30,429 bases of DNA from an uncultured Clostridia bacterium (GCA_934183045.1 CAKPRW010000007.1:1-30429); one strand, 5' to 3'; shown: positions 1 through 8,950, counted from the stretch's first letter. Notes: a model not told the origin generated them from the sequence alone. Made by a program: numbers and translations.

Positions 1-177
1 GTCTACACCTGCTGGTGCTACAAAACCTCTTGCTATAGCTACGGCCTTTACCGCTTGATTTAATGCTCCCGCTCCAATTGCTTGCATTTCTGCCTTATTT
101 GATTCTTTTACTAATCCAGCAATTGCTCCTGCTACTGAATTAGGGTTTGATTTTGATGAAATTTTTAAAATTTCCAT
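1..177 (-). CDS. spoVS: Stage V sporulation protein S (SpoVS), 3' part cut off by the window edge
   Basis: The 59 visible codons begin MEILKISSKSNPNSVAGAIA and contain the family hallmark EMQAIGAGALNQAVKAVAIA, followed by RGFVAPAGVD. SpoVS is a small (about 86 aa) dimeric protein of the Alba-like fold required for late stages of sporulation and implicated in sporulation timing in Bacillus. The start ATG (175-177) follows a clear AGGAGG-like ribosome binding site at about 186-192 and a sigma-A-like promoter further upstream. It lies downstream of ymdB on the same strand, an arrangement common in Firmicutes (rny, ymdB, spoVS), but the 180-base gap and its own promoter suggest it is at least partly expressed alone. 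The C-terminal third is missing only because the window ends. Confidence 0.93.
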   Translation of the reverse strand, partial: MEILKISSKSNPNSVAGAIAGLVKESNKAEMQAIGAGALNQAVKAVAIARGFVAPAGVD

Positions 178-229
178 TTTCTTTTGCCTCCTATAAATTT
201 TATTTTTTGTTGCAACTTTTACGTTTTTT

Positions 230-258
230 ATTTTACAATATTTGGAAATAATTGTAAA
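230..258 (-). promoter_or_regulatory. Probable sigma-A promoter for spoVS
   Basis: On the minus strand TTTACA (253-258) and TAAAAT (230-235) are separated by 17 bases, about 50 bases upstream of the spoVS start codon. This matches vegetative promoters by eye. A sigma-H promoter, as used for spoVS in Bacillus, was not obvious. Confidence 0.5.
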
Positions 259-358
259 GAACTTATAAAAAATTTTACCTAGTTTTCATCGCAATAAAAT
301 TCTATTTTCGACAAAAGGATAATCAAACCAAAATCCTCTCTATAATTTAAACTCCGAA

Positions 359-1156
359 TTATTTACGACCAAGGGGCGCGTCCCCAAAATCGTTTATTCT
401 TTTTATAGTTTTTACTTTGTTTGTTTCATTGTCAATATTAAATATGACTCCGTTTAGTATGCATTCTCCTGTGGCAATTCTATATCTCTCTGGTAGTGTT
501 GTTTCAAATCTTTTTATTGAAGCATGTATGTCCATTCCTATAACTGAATATTTTGGACCTGTCATACCTATGTCTGTAATATATGCTGTTCCTTTTGGTA
601 GTATTTTTTCGTCTGCAGTTTGTACATGGGTATGTGTACCATATATAGCTGTAACTTTGCCGTCTAAATAATATGACATTGCAATTTTTTCTGCCGTGGC
701 TTCAGCATGAAAATCTACGATTATTATATCTACTTTGTCTTGTATTTTTTCTACAATTTCTTTTCCTATTATAAATGGATTTTCTGATAGAACATTCATG
801 TCTACTCTACCAATTAAATTAATTACTGCTATTTTTTTATTTTTAAAAGTATAAATATTGTATCCTTTGCCTACTACACCTTCTGGATAATTTGCAGGTC
901 TTATTAGTTTTGGATGATCAATGAATTTGAAGATGTCTTTTTTTCCCCATGTATGATTTCCCATTGTAATAACATCTACATTTTGTGATAAGATATCTTT
1001 AAAGTTTTTTTCTGTTAGTCCCATTCCTTCTGCTGAGTTTTCTCCGTTTACTATAACAAAATCTATTTTTTCTTTTTCTCGTATTTGTGGCAATTTATTT
1101 TTCAATTCATTAATTCCTGCATTTCCAATTAAATCTCCAATAGCTAAAATTTTCAA
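359..1156 (-). CDS. ymdB: YmdB-family metallophosphoesterase (2',3'-cyclic nucleotide phosphodiesterase)
   Basis: This 265-aa protein matches the TIGR00282/YmdB family throughout. Metal-binding motifs include GD (residues 7-8, in MKILAIGDLIGN), VNGENSAEG, MGNHTWG, DFHAEATAEK and YGTHTHVQTAD. YmdB is a cytoplasmic di-metal phosphodiesterase that hydrolyses 2',3'-cAMP and affects biofilm/motility choice and RNA decay in Bacillus; it is typically encoded beside rny, as here. Translation starts at TTG (1154-1156) behind an AGAAGGGA ribosome binding site. The last residues, GDAPLGRK, are encoded by a GC-rich palindrome (366-392) identical in its core to elements near the transposase at 5 kb, so the native C-terminus appears to have been replaced or extended by a mobile repeat. 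Catalytic motifs are unaffected. Confidence 0.93.
   Translation of the reverse strand: MKILAIGDLIGNAGINELKNKLPQIREKEKIDFVIVNGENSAEGMGLTEKNFKDILSQNVDVITMGNHTWGKKDIFKFIDHPKLIRPANYPEGVVGKGYNIYTFKNKKIAVINLIGRVDMNVLSENPFIIGKEIVEKIQDKVDIIIVDFHAEATAEKIAMSYYLDGKVTAIYGTHTHVQTADEKILPKGTAYITDIGMTGPKYSVIGMDIHASIKRFETTLPERYRIATGECILNGVIFNIDNETNKVKTIKRINDFGDAPLGRK
366..392. repeat. REP-like palindrome (copy 1), forming the 3' end of ymdB
   Basis: The plus strand reads CGACC-AAGGGGCGCGTCCCC-AAAATCG. The GGGG/CCCC arms can form a hairpin around CGCGT. The core is shared with copies at 4543, 5644 and 5692. Its GC content contrasts sharply with the surrounding AT-rich DNA, and it encodes the last residues of YmdB. 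Confidence 0.85.
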
Positions 1157-1195
1157 ACTAATCCCTTCTTTCTTTTTATTTTATCAGTTTTTATT

Positions 1196-1224
1196 ATAAT
1201 ACTATAAAATAATATTTTTATCAA
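1196..1224 (-). promoter_or_regulatory. Probable promoter for ymdB
   Basis: On the minus strand TTGATA (1219-1224) and TATTAT (1196-1201) are spaced by 17 bases, 40 bases upstream of the TTG start. It is back to back with a plus-strand promoter, so this is a divergent control region. Confidence 0.5.
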
Positions 1225-1226
1225 GC

Positions 1227-1255
1227 TTGTGTTTTTATCGTTTTTATGTTAATAT
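1227..1255 (+). promoter_or_regulatory. Probable promoter for the 89-aa gene, with a palindrome just downstream
   Basis: TTGTGT (1227-1232) and TAATAT (1250-1255) are separated by 17 bases. Immediately downstream, at 1261-1273, is a perfect 5-bp inverted repeat CAACT-CGT-AGTTG, close to the expected transcription start, where an operator could lie. No regulator was identified. Confidence 0.4.
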
Positions 1256-1301
1256 ATATTCAACTCGTAGTTGATAAGCAATTGTAAAGGAGGTTTTCCT
1301 T

Positions 1302-1571
1302 ATGCAGTCAAAAAAATTTGTTTTAGTAGAAACGGATTTGTTACTTCAAGAAAAAGGGTTCGAGGATTTACGGAATTTTGTAGCTAATTTGGATTTTGAT
1401 GAATTGCAAATGTACGATGAGTTTTGTTATGATATTAACAAAGATGAAGTCGTATGTATTCACCCTAAATTTAATCCTTTTATTTCTAGCATGAATTTTG
1501 TATGTCAGGAAATTAAAAAAGGATATATCTACACTGATTTGAATAATCTGAAAAAACTTCTTTCTTGGTAG
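1302..1571 (+). CDS. Hypothetical acidic protein, 89 aa
   Basis: I do not recognise a family. The gene starts at ATG 1302 behind a perfect AAAGGAGG ribosome binding site (about 1287-1294), has its own promoter and ends just before a strong terminator, which together argue that it is real. The protein is soluble, without signal peptide or membrane segment, rich in Asp/Glu, Phe and Leu, and has two cysteines (in EFCYDI and VVCIHP). It is the only plus-strand gene in the first 18 kb, lying between ymdB and rny, which are usually adjacent. The ribosome binding site is followed by TTTTCCTT, which could pair with AAGGA and partly mask it. A 68-codon frame on the opposite strand (1368-1574) lacks such signals. 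Confidence 0.7.
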   Translation: MQSKKFVLVETDLLLQEKGFEDLRNFVANLDFDELQMYDEFCYDINKDEVVCIHPKFNPFISSMNFVCQEIKKGYIYTDLNNLKKLLSW

Positions 1572-1574
1572 CAA

Positions 1575-1613
1575 AAAAGAGCTGTGACTTATTAAAAAGT
1601 CATAGCTCTTTTT
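1575..1613. terminator. Bidirectional rho-independent terminator between the 89-aa gene and rny
   Basis: Arms 1575-1590 and 1598-1613 (AAAAGAGCTGTGACTT and AAGTCATAGCTCTTTT) pair over 16 positions with one G-U wobble and a 7-base loop. A-rich and T-rich flanks allow termination in both directions, serving both converging genes. Confidence 0.88.
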
Positions 1614-1616
1614 CTA

Positions 1617-3158
1617 TTATTTTGCATAATCTGCTACTCTTGTTTCTCTAATGATATTAATTTTTATTTGTCCTGGATAATCCATTTCACTTTCAACTTT
1701 TTTAGCAACGTCTCTTGCTAGAATAGTCATTTTATCATCAGATATTTTGTCAGGTTTTACTATTATTCTAACTTCACGACCTGCTTGAATTGCAAATGAT
1801 TTTTCAACTCCATCAAATGAATCAGCAATTTCTTCAAGGTTTTGAAGTCTTTTTATATATGCTTCTAATGTTTCTCTTCTTGCACCAGGTCTTGATGCAG
1901 ATATTGCATCAGCAGCTTGTATTAATACAGCTTCTAATGTTTGTGGTTCCACATCACCATGATGAGCTTCTACTGCATTTATAACAAGTGGATTTTCTTT
2001 GTATTTTTTCAATATTTCCACACCTATTTCAACGTGTGTACCTTCCATATCATGATCTAGAGCTTTTCCTATATCATGTAATAATCCTGCTCTTCTTGCA
2101 AGTTTTGCATCTAATCCTAATTCTTCTGCCATTATTCTTGCTAAATTAGATACCTCTATTGAATGATTTAATACATTTTGTCCATAACTTGTTCTGTATT
2201 TTAGTTTACCAATTAATTTAATTATGTCTGGATGAAGTCCTATTACTCCACTTTCAAGAACGGCTCTTTCTCCTTCTTCTTTTATTGTACTGTCAACTTC
2301 TTCTTTAGCTTTTTCTACCATTTCTTCTATTTTAGAAGGATGTATTCTTCCATCATCAATTAATTTTTCTAATGCTATTTTTGCAACTTCTCTTCTTAAT
2401 GGATCAAATCCTGATAAAACTACAGCTTCAGGTGTATCATCTATAATTAAGTCGATTCCTGTTAATGTTTCTAATGCTTTTATATTTCTACCTTCTCTTC
2501 CTATGATTCTTCCTTTCATTTCATCATTTGGAAGTGCAACTATTGAAACTGTTGTTTCTTGTGAATGATCTGCTGCACATTTTTGTACTGCATAAGTTAA
2601 TAATTCCTTTGCATTTTTCACTGACTCTTCTTTTGCCTTTTGTTCTTTTTCTCTAATAATTGCAGCTTTTTCTGCTGTTAATTCTTTATCTAATTCTGAT
2701 AGCAATCTTGTTTTAGCTTCTTCTTTTGATAAAGATGCAATTTTTTGAAGTTCAGCTATTTCTTGCTCATGTAATTGTTCAATTTCTTGTTTTTGATTTT
2801 CAATGTCTTTTAATTCTCTTTCTACTTGTTGTTCTTTCTTTTCAAAATTTTCTGAACGTCTTTCTAGATTCTCTTCTTTTTGAATTAATCTTGATTCTTG
2901 TTTTTGTATTTCGCCTCTTCTTTCTTTAATCTCTTGATCTAATTCTTTCCTATTGTTCATAATCTCTTCTTTTGCCTTAAAAATCTCTTCTTTTCTTAAA
3001 TTTTCTGCTTCTATTTTGGCCAAATCAACTAATCTCTTAGCTTCGTTTTCTGCTCCTTGAATTTTAGATTCTGCAACTTTTTTTCTATATGCCACTCCAA
3101 CTGGCACTCCTATTGCAAATGAGATTAAGATAGCGGCGATAATGATTAAAATATTCAT
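1617..3158 (-). CDS. rny: Ribonuclease Y
   Basis: The 513-aa protein has the full RNase Y architecture: an N-terminal membrane helix (about residues 2-20), a long charged coiled coil (about 25-200), a KH RNA-binding domain with [12 protein letters not shown] (near 220), and an HD domain with NHSIEV and [12 protein letters not shown] (about 335-430). RNase Y is the membrane-anchored endoribonuclease that starts mRNA decay in many Firmicutes and forms the core of the degradosome. Of two in-frame ATGs, the second (3156-3158) is chosen because the AAGAGGTG ribosome binding site is only one base from the first but seven from the second. A consensus promoter lies upstream and a terminator downstream, so the gene appears monocistronic. 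Confidence 0.97.
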   Translation of the reverse strand: MNILIIIAAILISFAIGVPVGVAYRKKVAESKIQGAENEAKRLVDLAKIEAENLRKEEIFKAKEEIMNNRKELDQEIKERRGEIQKQESRLIQKEENLERRSENFEKKEQQVERELKDIENQKQEIEQLHEQEIAELQKIASLSKEEAKTRLLSELDKELTAEKAAIIREKEQKAKEESVKNAKELLTYAVQKCAADHSQETTVSIVALPNDEMKGRIIGREGRNIKALETLTGIDLIIDDTPEAVVLSGFDPLRREVAKIALEKLIDDGRIHPSKIEEMVEKAKEEVDSTIKEEGERAVLESGVIGLHPDIIKLIGKLKYRTSYGQNVLNHSIEVSNLARIMAEELGLDAKLARRAGLLHDIGKALDHDMEGTHVEIGVEILKKYKENPLVINAVEAHHGDVEPQTLEAVLIQAADAISASRPGARRETLEAYIKRLQNLEEIADSFDGVEKSFAIQAGREVRIIVKPDKISDDKMTILARDVAKKVESEMDYPGQIKINIIRETRVADYAK

Positions 3159-3248
3159 AATCATACACCTCTTTCTTATTAAATTTTCAATGTTCGAATA
3201 AAATATATATATATGTATTTATTAAATATATTTTTTCCTACCTATTAT

Positions 3249-3277
3249 ATTTTAACTTTATTATTGTAAACTGTCAA
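3249..3277 (-). promoter_or_regulatory. Strong promoter for rny
   Basis: On the minus strand a perfect TTGACA (3272-3277) is followed after 17 bases by TAAAAT (3249-3254). The resulting 5' leader is about 85 bases long and includes a TA-repeat tract. Confidence 0.65.
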
Positions 3278-3367
3278 GTCATTTATAAGTTTTAATTTTA
3301 CCATTCGTAGTTTTGATTTTATGAATAACTTTTATTAATGTATTTATATAAATGAACTGTTGTTATA

Positions 3368-4273
3368 TTAATTATTATATTTTTTTATTTCTATATCATT
3401 TCCATCAGAAGTTACCTGGATTGTGCCATTTTCATCTGTTCTGTATATTTGTGAACCTATCTTATTTAATTTTTCTATTGTTTCACTTTTAGGTAATTTA
3501 TAACTATTATTTTTTCCTACCATTATAATAGAATATTTAGGTTTAACTTGATTCAAAAATTCTTCTGAACTACTTGTATTAGATCCATGGTGTCCAACCT
3601 TTAGTAAATCCACTTTAGGCCAATTTCTAGTTTCTTCATTTTTTGTTTCAGCATCTCCCATAAAAAGAAAACTATTATTTCCGAATTGTAATTTAATAAT
3701 TATTGATGATAAGTTTAAATTTTTTTGATCTAATATACTATCTGTCATAACTTCACATTTTGCTTCTCCTATTTTAAACTCATCTCCTTTTTGGGGAGCA
3801 GTTATATTTAATCCTTTATTTGATATTGCATCTAATACATCTTCAAAAGTTTTTGTATTTGTTTGAATCTTCGGCATAAATATATTTTCTATCTCTAAAC
3901 TGCTATTAATTACGTCATCTAATCCTCCTATATGATCTTCATGTGGATGAGTTCCTATAACATAGTTTAGTTTTTTTATACCTTTTTCCTTTATAAAATT
4001 AACTACATCTTTTCCGTCTTCATTATTTCCAGCATCAATCAACATACTTTCTTCTTTATTCTGAACCAATATGCTATCAGCTTGTCCTACATCAATAAAA
4101 TAAATTTCTAAATTCGAACCTGTAGACACTTGAGTAATTTCCGTATTATTTTCTTGATCACTCTTATAAAAATCACTATTCGTTCCCAATATAGCTATTA
4201 TCGTCAAAAAAATTATTGATACTACACTCTCAAATATTTTAATTTTAATATTTTTCTTTCTTCTATTTGCCAT
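3368..4273 (-). CDS. Membrane-anchored or secreted ComEC/Rec2-type metallo-beta-lactamase-fold hydrolase
   Basis: The 301-aa protein has one N-terminal hydrophobic segment (about residues 11-30) after a basic start, then an extracytoplasmic metallo-beta-lactamase domain. The metal motif HPHEDH (109-114, HxHxDH) is followed by FMGDAE and KVGHHGSNTS, the usual pattern of the soluble domain related to the DNA-uptake protein ComEC. Such stand-alone proteins are often predicted nucleases or phosphodiesterases, but the substrate is unknown. The start at ATG 4271-4273 is preferred over one 33 bases upstream because it has a GGGGGA ribosome binding site. It follows the DUF3006 gene by 16 bases; DUF3006 proteins commonly sit beside these hydrolases in Clostridia, so they probably work together. 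Confidence 0.88.
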   Translation of the reverse strand: MANRRKKNIKIKIFESVVSIIFLTIIAILGTNSDFYKSDQENNTEITQVSTGSNLEIYFIDVGQADSILVQNKEESMLIDAGNNEDGKDVVNFIKEKGIKKLNYVIGTHPHEDHIGGLDDVINSSLEIENIFMPKIQTNTKTFEDVLDAISNKGLNITAPQKGDEFKIGEAKCEVMTDSILDQKNLNLSSIIIKLQFGNNSFLFMGDAETKNEETRNWPKVDLLKVGHHGSNTSSSEEFLNQVKPKYSIIMVGKNNSYKLPKSETIEKLNKIGSQIYRTDENGTIQVTSDGNDIEIKKYNN

Positions 4274-4289
4274 CTTTATCCCCCATTTT

Positions 4290-4643
4290 TTAGTTCCACA
4301 AATCATCCATTTTCTTCCTAATTCTATTAGCTATTTCCTGTGTTAAAATATCATCAACAAAATACTTACCATTCACCTTCTTTAACACATCACCTTCTTT
4401 TAAACCTTCCGGCAAAACATCCCTTTTCACATTTACTATAACACACTTTTTCCTATCTTCCAGCACAACAAAATCTCCTTCAATTCTATCAACAGTAAAC
4501 ACCTCAACAGCATCCAGCTTATTCGCCAACTCCATCTCCTCTCGACTAAGGGGACGCGCCCCTTGATCGTTTTTTATGCTTATATTGTTTTCTTTTTCAA
4601 TTTTTTCTTGAACAATTCTTTCTAAATTATCTAAAAAATCCAT
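4290..4643 (-). CDS. DUF3006 domain protein with a REP-derived in-frame insertion
   Basis: Residues about 49-117 form the DUF3006 domain, recognisable by FTVDRIEGDFVVLED, LPEGLKEGDVL and the ending RKKMDDLWN. The domain is a small beta-rich module of unknown function, usually encoded with ComEC-like hydrolases, as here. The 117-aa product is longer than typical because of a charged N-terminal extension. Within it, residues 25-34 ([10 protein letters not shown]) are encoded exactly by a GC-rich palindrome (4543-4569) of the type linked to the neighbouring transposase. The insertion keeps the frame and lies outside the conserved domain, so the protein is probably still functional. The ATG start is preceded by AAAGGA. 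Confidence 0.85.
   Translation of the reverse strand: MDFLDNLERIVQEKIEKENNISIKNDQGARPLSREEMELANKLDAVEVFTVDRIEGDFVVLEDRKKCVIVNVKRDVLPEGLKEGDVLKKVNGKYFVDDILTQEIANRIRKKMDDLWN
4543..4569. repeat. REP-like palindrome (copy 2), inside the DUF3006 gene
   Basis: The plus strand reads CGACTAAGGGG-ACGCG-CCCCTTGATCG, a 27-base element with 11-base arms that pair almost fully. Relative to the other copies it is in the opposite orientation. It lies wholly within coding sequence and adds nine codons without shifting the frame. Confidence 0.88.
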
Positions 4644-4692
4644 ATTTTTTCCTTTCTTAATATTTTTATTAAATCATATTAATTTAATAAAA

Positions 4693-5418
4693 TCAATCCT
4701 TATTTAAATACTCCCATACCGTGGTTTTGCTAATATTTAACTCGTTTGATATTTGGACGTTTGACACATTACATCTATTTTTTATATATCTAACCAATTT
4801 TTTTAGATTAGTTCTATCTTTTTTAATTTTCTTTAATTCTATTTGTTCTTTATTTATAAAATCAGCTATAACCTTTTTTATATCTGCTGTTTCATCCTTT
4901 ATATCAATAAATCCACCACAATATTCTTTCTGCAATTCGTTTTGATATTCTGTCAAATATTTATTTTTAGCTTTAAATTCATTATAATTTGAATATTTAT
5001 AATCTTTTGCATCATCCACTATTCCCGCTTTTACTGGATTTTTATGTATATATGCAATACAACGAAACAAATATTTTTCATTGTCAATTTCTTCTAGTCT
5101 GTATCTATTTCTAAATACAACTCCTACTCTTTTTTCCTTTTCATTATAATACCTAGCAAATTCAAAATTCGTTTTCCACATAAATTCACTTAATTTTTTT
5201 GTTTTTTGATTCTGAATTAATAAATGAGCATGATTATCCATTATGCAAAAAGCAATAATTTTTATATCAAATTCTTTTGCTTTTTTTAGTAATTTTATAT
5301 ATTTATTTTTATATTCATTTTTTTGGAAAATATATTCTTTGTTGATTCCTTGAACCATGATGTGAAAAAATTCACCATTCAAATTCTTTCTTGCTTTTCT
5401 TGGCAAAAGTTTAACCAC
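4693..5418 (-). CDS. REP-associated tyrosine transposase (RAYT, Y1/HUH family)
   Basis: The 241-aa protein is a single-strand-DNA transposase of the TnpA_REP branch of the IS200/IS605 superfamily. Visible motifs are FHIMVQGINKEYIF (about 18-31), the HUH pair in IMDNHAHLLI (His63, His65), and IAYIHKNPVKAGIV with the probable catalytic Tyr123. The C-terminal part (about 200-241) ends in a helix-turn-helix (VQISNELNISKTTVWEYL) that could bind DNA. RAYTs are usually single-copy genes associated with dispersed palindromes rather than flanked as insertion sequences, and here four copies of one palindrome lie within 5 kb. The start is a GTG (5416-5418) immediately after AAAGGAA; an in-frame TGA lies just upstream, so no longer form is possible. 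All catalytic residues appear intact. Confidence 0.9.
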   Translation of the reverse strand: MVKLLPRKARKNLNGEFFHIMVQGINKEYIFQKNEYKNKYIKLLKKAKEFDIKIIAFCIMDNHAHLLIQNQKTKKLSEFMWKTNFEFARYYNEKEKRVGVVFRNRYRLEEIDNEKYLFRCIAYIHKNPVKAGIVDDAKDYKYSNYNEFKAKNKYLTEYQNELQKEYCGGFIDIKDETADIKKVIADFINKEQIELKKIKKDRTNLKKLVRYIKNRCNVSNVQISNELNISKTTVWEYLNKD

Positions 5419-5643
5419 TTCCTTTCAATTCTTATTTTATTGAATTTTGATTTCTAATTTTTGATTTTAAGTTCTGATTTTGATTTTCTCATTTTACTTT
5501 TGAATTTTAAATAGAATTGATATAAAATATCGAATTAAATATTTATGTTTATATAATAATTTCCATTATTTGTCAATAGTTTGTTTTTGCTCCACATAGG
5601 ATCTTTGTAAGAAATTAGTATTTCTTTTAGTTATATCTTTTTC

Positions 5644-5670
5644 CGATCAAGGGGCGCGTCCCAAAAATCG
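5644..5670. repeat. REP-like palindrome (copy 3), intergenic
   Basis: The plus strand reads CGATCAAGGGG-CGCGT-CCCAAAAATCG. It shares the core of copy 1 and has CGAT/ATCG outer arms, with one C fewer in the right arm. It lies between the RAYT gene and ileS, 22 bases from copy 4. Confidence 0.85.
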
Positions 5671-5691
5671 CCCGAAATAGTCATAAAAAAA

Positions 5692-5716
5692 GACCAAGGG
5701 GCGCGTCCCCTTAGTC
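5692..5716. repeat. REP-like palindrome (copy 4), overlapping the ileS stop codon
   Basis: GACCAAGGGG-CGCGT-CCCCTTAGTC is a 25-base palindrome with complementary 10-base arms apart from one G-T type pair. The ileS TAA stop (5711-5713) lies in one arm. It is the most complete copy and may also stop transcription as a stable hairpin. Confidence 0.88.
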
Positions 5717-8700
5717 TACTTCAACATCAATGTTTAGTTTTTCTCCGTTTATGTTTGTTTCTGTGTATTCTGTTTTGTCTTGGTTGTATATGATTTCTGT
5801 TGCTAGTGTGTCATGTTTGATTAGTTTTTCGTTTTCTTTTATTACTTTTTCTAGTTTTTCGTTTCCTGATATGTATAGTTTTATGTTGTCTAGCACTTCA
5901 AATCCTTTGTCTTTTCTCATGTTTTGTACTTTTGATAATATTTCACGTACATATCCTTCTTCTTTTAGTTCTTGTGTTATGTGTGTGTCTAATACTACTC
6001 CTATTTCACCCTCACCAGCAAAGGCAAATCCTTCTTTTCCTTGCATTGTTATAAGTAGGTTTTCTGCATTTAATTCTATTTGTGTTTCTTCTATGTCAAT
6101 GTATTCTACGCCACCATTTTTTACTGTGTTTGCTAGGTCCATTTGGTTTTTCTTTGCTATTTCTTCTTTGATTTTTGGTATTAGTCTTCCATATAATTTT
6201 CCAAGTACTGGTAGGTTTGGCTTTATTTCAAAGTTTACATATTCTGACATTTCTGCACCTAATTCTATTGATTTTACATTTAGTTCTTCTTTTACAATGT
6301 CTTCATAGTATTTAGGTAATGTATTTATTGATATTAACATTTCTGATAGTGGTTGTCTGTTTTTTATGTTGGCTGAATTTCTTGCACTTCTTCCTAGTTT
6401 TACGATTTTGTATGCTAGATCCATTTCTTTTTCTAAGTTTTTGTCAATTGCATTTTCGTTAACTTCTGGCCATAAGCATAAGTGAACACTTTCTGGTGCT
6501 TTGTTGTCTAGACCTACAACTAGGTTTTGGTAAATTTCATCTGTCATAAATGGAACAAATGGTGCTGCTACTTTTATTAGCGTTGTTAGTACTTTATATA
6601 AAGTTACATATGCACCTATTTTTTCATCTTTTAATTCAGTCATCCAGAATCTTTCTCTGTTTCTACGTACATACCAATTTGATAATTCATCTGTAAATGC
6701 TTCAATTTGAAGAGCTGCAGATGTAATATCATATTTTTCTAACTTTTCGTCTACCTCTTTTACTAATGTGTTTAATTTTGAAATAATCCATTTATCCATT
6801 ACATTTGTAAGTTCAAAGTCTTTATAGTCTAATGGATTGAATTTATCAATTTCTGCATATAGAACATAGAATGAGTATACATTCCATAGTGTACTTAAAA
6901 ATCCTCTTTGTGTTTCTTGTACATTGTTTAATCCTAATCTTGTTGGTAACCATGGAGCTGATACTGTATAAAAATGCCATCTTGTTGCATCTGCACCAAC
7001 TTGATCTAATAAGATCATTGGATCTACACCATTTCCTTTTGATTTTGACATTTTTTGTCCTTTTTCATCAAGCACATGTCCTAATACTATACAGTTTTCG
7101 AATGGAGTTCTTCCGAATAATGCTGTTCCTATGGCTGTTAATGTGTAGAACCACCCTCTTGTTTGATCTATTGCTTCTGAAATAAATCCTGCTGGGAAAT
7201 TATTGTCAAACATTTCTTTATTTTCAAATGGATAGTGCCATTGTGCAAATGGCATTGAACCAGAATCAAACCAACAGTCTATTACTTCTTTTGCTCTATG
7301 CATTTCTTTACCACATTTAGGACATTTTAAATGTACATTATCTATATATGGTTTATGCAATTCAATATCATCTGGACAACTAATTGCTTTTTCTTTTAAC
7401 TCTTTTATTGATCCAATACATTCTTGATGTCCGCAATTTTCATCTTCACATGTCCATACTGGAAGTGGTGTTCCCCAATATCTATCTCTTGAGATTCCCC
7501 AATCTATTACGTTTTCTAAGAATTTTCCAAATCTTCCTGTTCTGATTGTATCTGGATACCAATTAACCTTATTATTATTTGCAACTAATTCATCTCTTAG
7601 TTTGCTCATTGCAACAAACCAACTTTCTTTTGGATAATATAAAAGTGGTGTGTCACATCTCCAACAATGTGGATATGAGTGTAAATGTTTTTCTTTACTA
7701 AATAATTTATTTTCTTCTGCTAACCACTTACAAATATCTTCGTTACAGTCTCTTACAAATCTTCCTGCCCATGGTTCTACTTCATCTACAAATTTTCCTG
7801 ATTTATCAACCAAGTTTATGAATGTAATTCCATTTTGTTTTGAAACTATACTATCATCTTCACCATATGCTGGTGCAATATGAACAATTCCTGTTCCATC
7901 ATCTAAATTAACATAGTCTCCATGTATAACTTCAAATGCTTTTCCTTCAACATTTCCCCATGGCATTAATCTTTCATATTTAATTCCTAATAATTCTTCA
8001 CCTTTAAAAGTTTTTATAATTTCATAAGGTGTTTCTTTTAATACTTTTCCTATTAAATCTTTTGCTAGAATATAATTTTCATAAACAGGTTCTTCTTCTG
8101 TTCCAATATTTGCTTTTATTTCTGCATATTCATAAGATTTGTTTACACAAAGTGCTAAGTTAGAAGGTAATGTCCATGGTGTCGTTGTCCATGCTAGAAT
8201 ATACTTGTTTTCATCTACTATTTTAAATTTGGCAATACATGTTAAGTCTTTAACATCTTTGTATCCTTGTGCAACTTCATGTGATGAAAGAGCTGTTCCA
8301 CATCTTGGACAGTATGGCATAACTTTGTGTCCTTCGTATAAAAGTCCTTTATCCCACATTTGTTTTAATGCCCACCATACAGATTCTATGTAATCATTAT
8401 GATATGTTACATATGGATTTTCCATGTCTACCCAGTATCCTACTTTATTAGTCATTTCTTCCCACATATGCACATATGTAAATACACTGTCTTTACATTC
8501 TTTTACGAATTTTTCTACTCCATAGTCTTCAATTTGTTCTTTTCCTGAAATTCCTAATTTTTTCTCTATTTCAAGTTCTACTGGAAGACCATGTGTATCC
8601 CATCCAGCTTTACGAATAACTTTATATCCTTTCATAACTTTATATCTAGGAATTATGTCTTTCATAACTCTTGTTTCAATATGTCCAACATGTGGTTTTC

Positions 8701-8854
8701 CATTAGCTGTTGGAGGTCCATCATAAAAAGTAAAATATCTTTTACCTTCATTCATTGCAAAGTTCTTTTTTACAATATCTTTCTTTTTCCAGTTCTCAGC
8801 TACTTCTCGTTCCATTCCTACAAAACCATCTTTTAGTTCAACTTTTTTATACAT
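5711..8854 (-). CDS. ileS: Isoleucyl-tRNA synthetase, type 2 (eukaryote-like)
   Basis: The 1047-aa protein charges tRNA-Ile. It has the class I signature HVGH (residues 55-58, in [12 protein letters not shown]) and KMSKSKGN (near 601), an intervening CP1 editing domain, zinc-type cysteine clusters (CPRCG, CWRCD, CPKCG) and a C-terminal anticodon-binding region. Length and the motif [13 protein letters not shown] fit the IleS2 subgroup, whose members are often naturally mupirocin-resistant; that phenotype is an inference. The ATG at 8852-8854 is preferred over an upstream in-frame ATG because it follows AGGAGG. The gene lies downstream of an isoleucine T-box and a DUF1653 gene. The stop codon lies inside a mobile palindrome. 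Confidence 0.96.
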   Translation of the reverse strand: MYKKVELKDGFVGMEREVAENWKKKDIVKKNFAMNEGKRYFTFYDGPPTANGKPHVGHIETRVMKDIIPRYKVMKGYKVIRKAGWDTHGLPVELEIEKKLGISGKEQIEDYGVEKFVKECKDSVFTYVHMWEEMTNKVGYWVDMENPYVTYHNDYIESVWWALKQMWDKGLLYEGHKVMPYCPRCGTALSSHEVAQGYKDVKDLTCIAKFKIVDENKYILAWTTTPWTLPSNLALCVNKSYEYAEIKANIGTEEEPVYENYILAKDLIGKVLKETPYEIIKTFKGEELLGIKYERLMPWGNVEGKAFEVIHGDYVNLDDGTGIVHIAPAYGEDDSIVSKQNGITFINLVDKSGKFVDEVEPWAGRFVRDCNEDICKWLAEENKLFSKEKHLHSYPHCWRCDTPLLYYPKESWFVAMSKLRDELVANNNKVNWYPDTIRTGRFGKFLENVIDWGISRDRYWGTPLPVWTCEDENCGHQECIGSIKELKEKAISCPDDIELHKPYIDNVHLKCPKCGKEMHRAKEVIDCWFDSGSMPFAQWHYPFENKEMFDNNFPAGFISEAIDQTRGWFYTLTAIGTALFGRTPFENCIVLGHVLDEKGQKMSKSKGNGVDPMILLDQVGADATRWHFYTVSAPWLPTRLGLNNVQETQRGFLSTLWNVYSFYVLYAEIDKFNPLDYKDFELTNVMDKWIISKLNTLVKEVDEKLEKYDITSAALQIEAFTDELSNWYVRRNRERFWMTELKDEKIGAYVTLYKVLTTLIKVAAPFVPFMTDEIYQNLVVGLDNKAPESVHLCLWPEVNENAIDKNLEKEMDLAYKIVKLGRSARNSANIKNRQPLSEMLISINTLPKYYEDIVKEELNVKSIELGAEMSEYVNFEIKPNLPVLGKLYGRLIPKIKEEIAKKNQMDLANTVKNGGVEYIDIEETQIELNAENLLITMQGKEGFAFAGEGEIGVVLDTHITQELKEEGYVREILSKVQNMRKDKGFEVLDNIKLYISGNEKLEKVIKENEKLIKHDTLATEIIYNQDKTEYTETNINGEKLNIDVEVD

Positions 8855-8950
8855 AAAAACTCCTCCTTCTTGAGACAATTATATTCAGTCTCATTTTATT
8901 TCATATTGTTTTTCTTTAGATAAATCTGTTTTATACAATTGATATATAAA

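Noticed and set aside
300..345. AGGAT/ATCCT pair downstream of ymdB, considered as a terminator
   Set aside because: Only five bases pair around a long loop and the T-run is short, so the support is too weak.
1368..1574. A 68-codon minus-strand frame opposite the 89-aa gene
   Set aside because: It lacks a ribosome binding site and would end in the terminator; the plus-strand gene has clear signals.
3200..3240. TA-rich alternating tract in the rny leader, considered as a riboswitch or repeat element
   Set aside because: Short simple-sequence tract with no conserved riboswitch motifs.
5419..5640. Repeated TTTTGATTTT-like phrases upstream of the RAYT gene, considered as direct repeats or insertion-sequence ends
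   Set aside because: They are irregular AT-rich low-complexity DNA without fixed period or matching copy on the other side of the transposase.
5730..6308. A 192-codon plus-strand frame
   Set aside because: It is antisense to the ileS C-terminal region, Ser/Phe-rich and without start signals.
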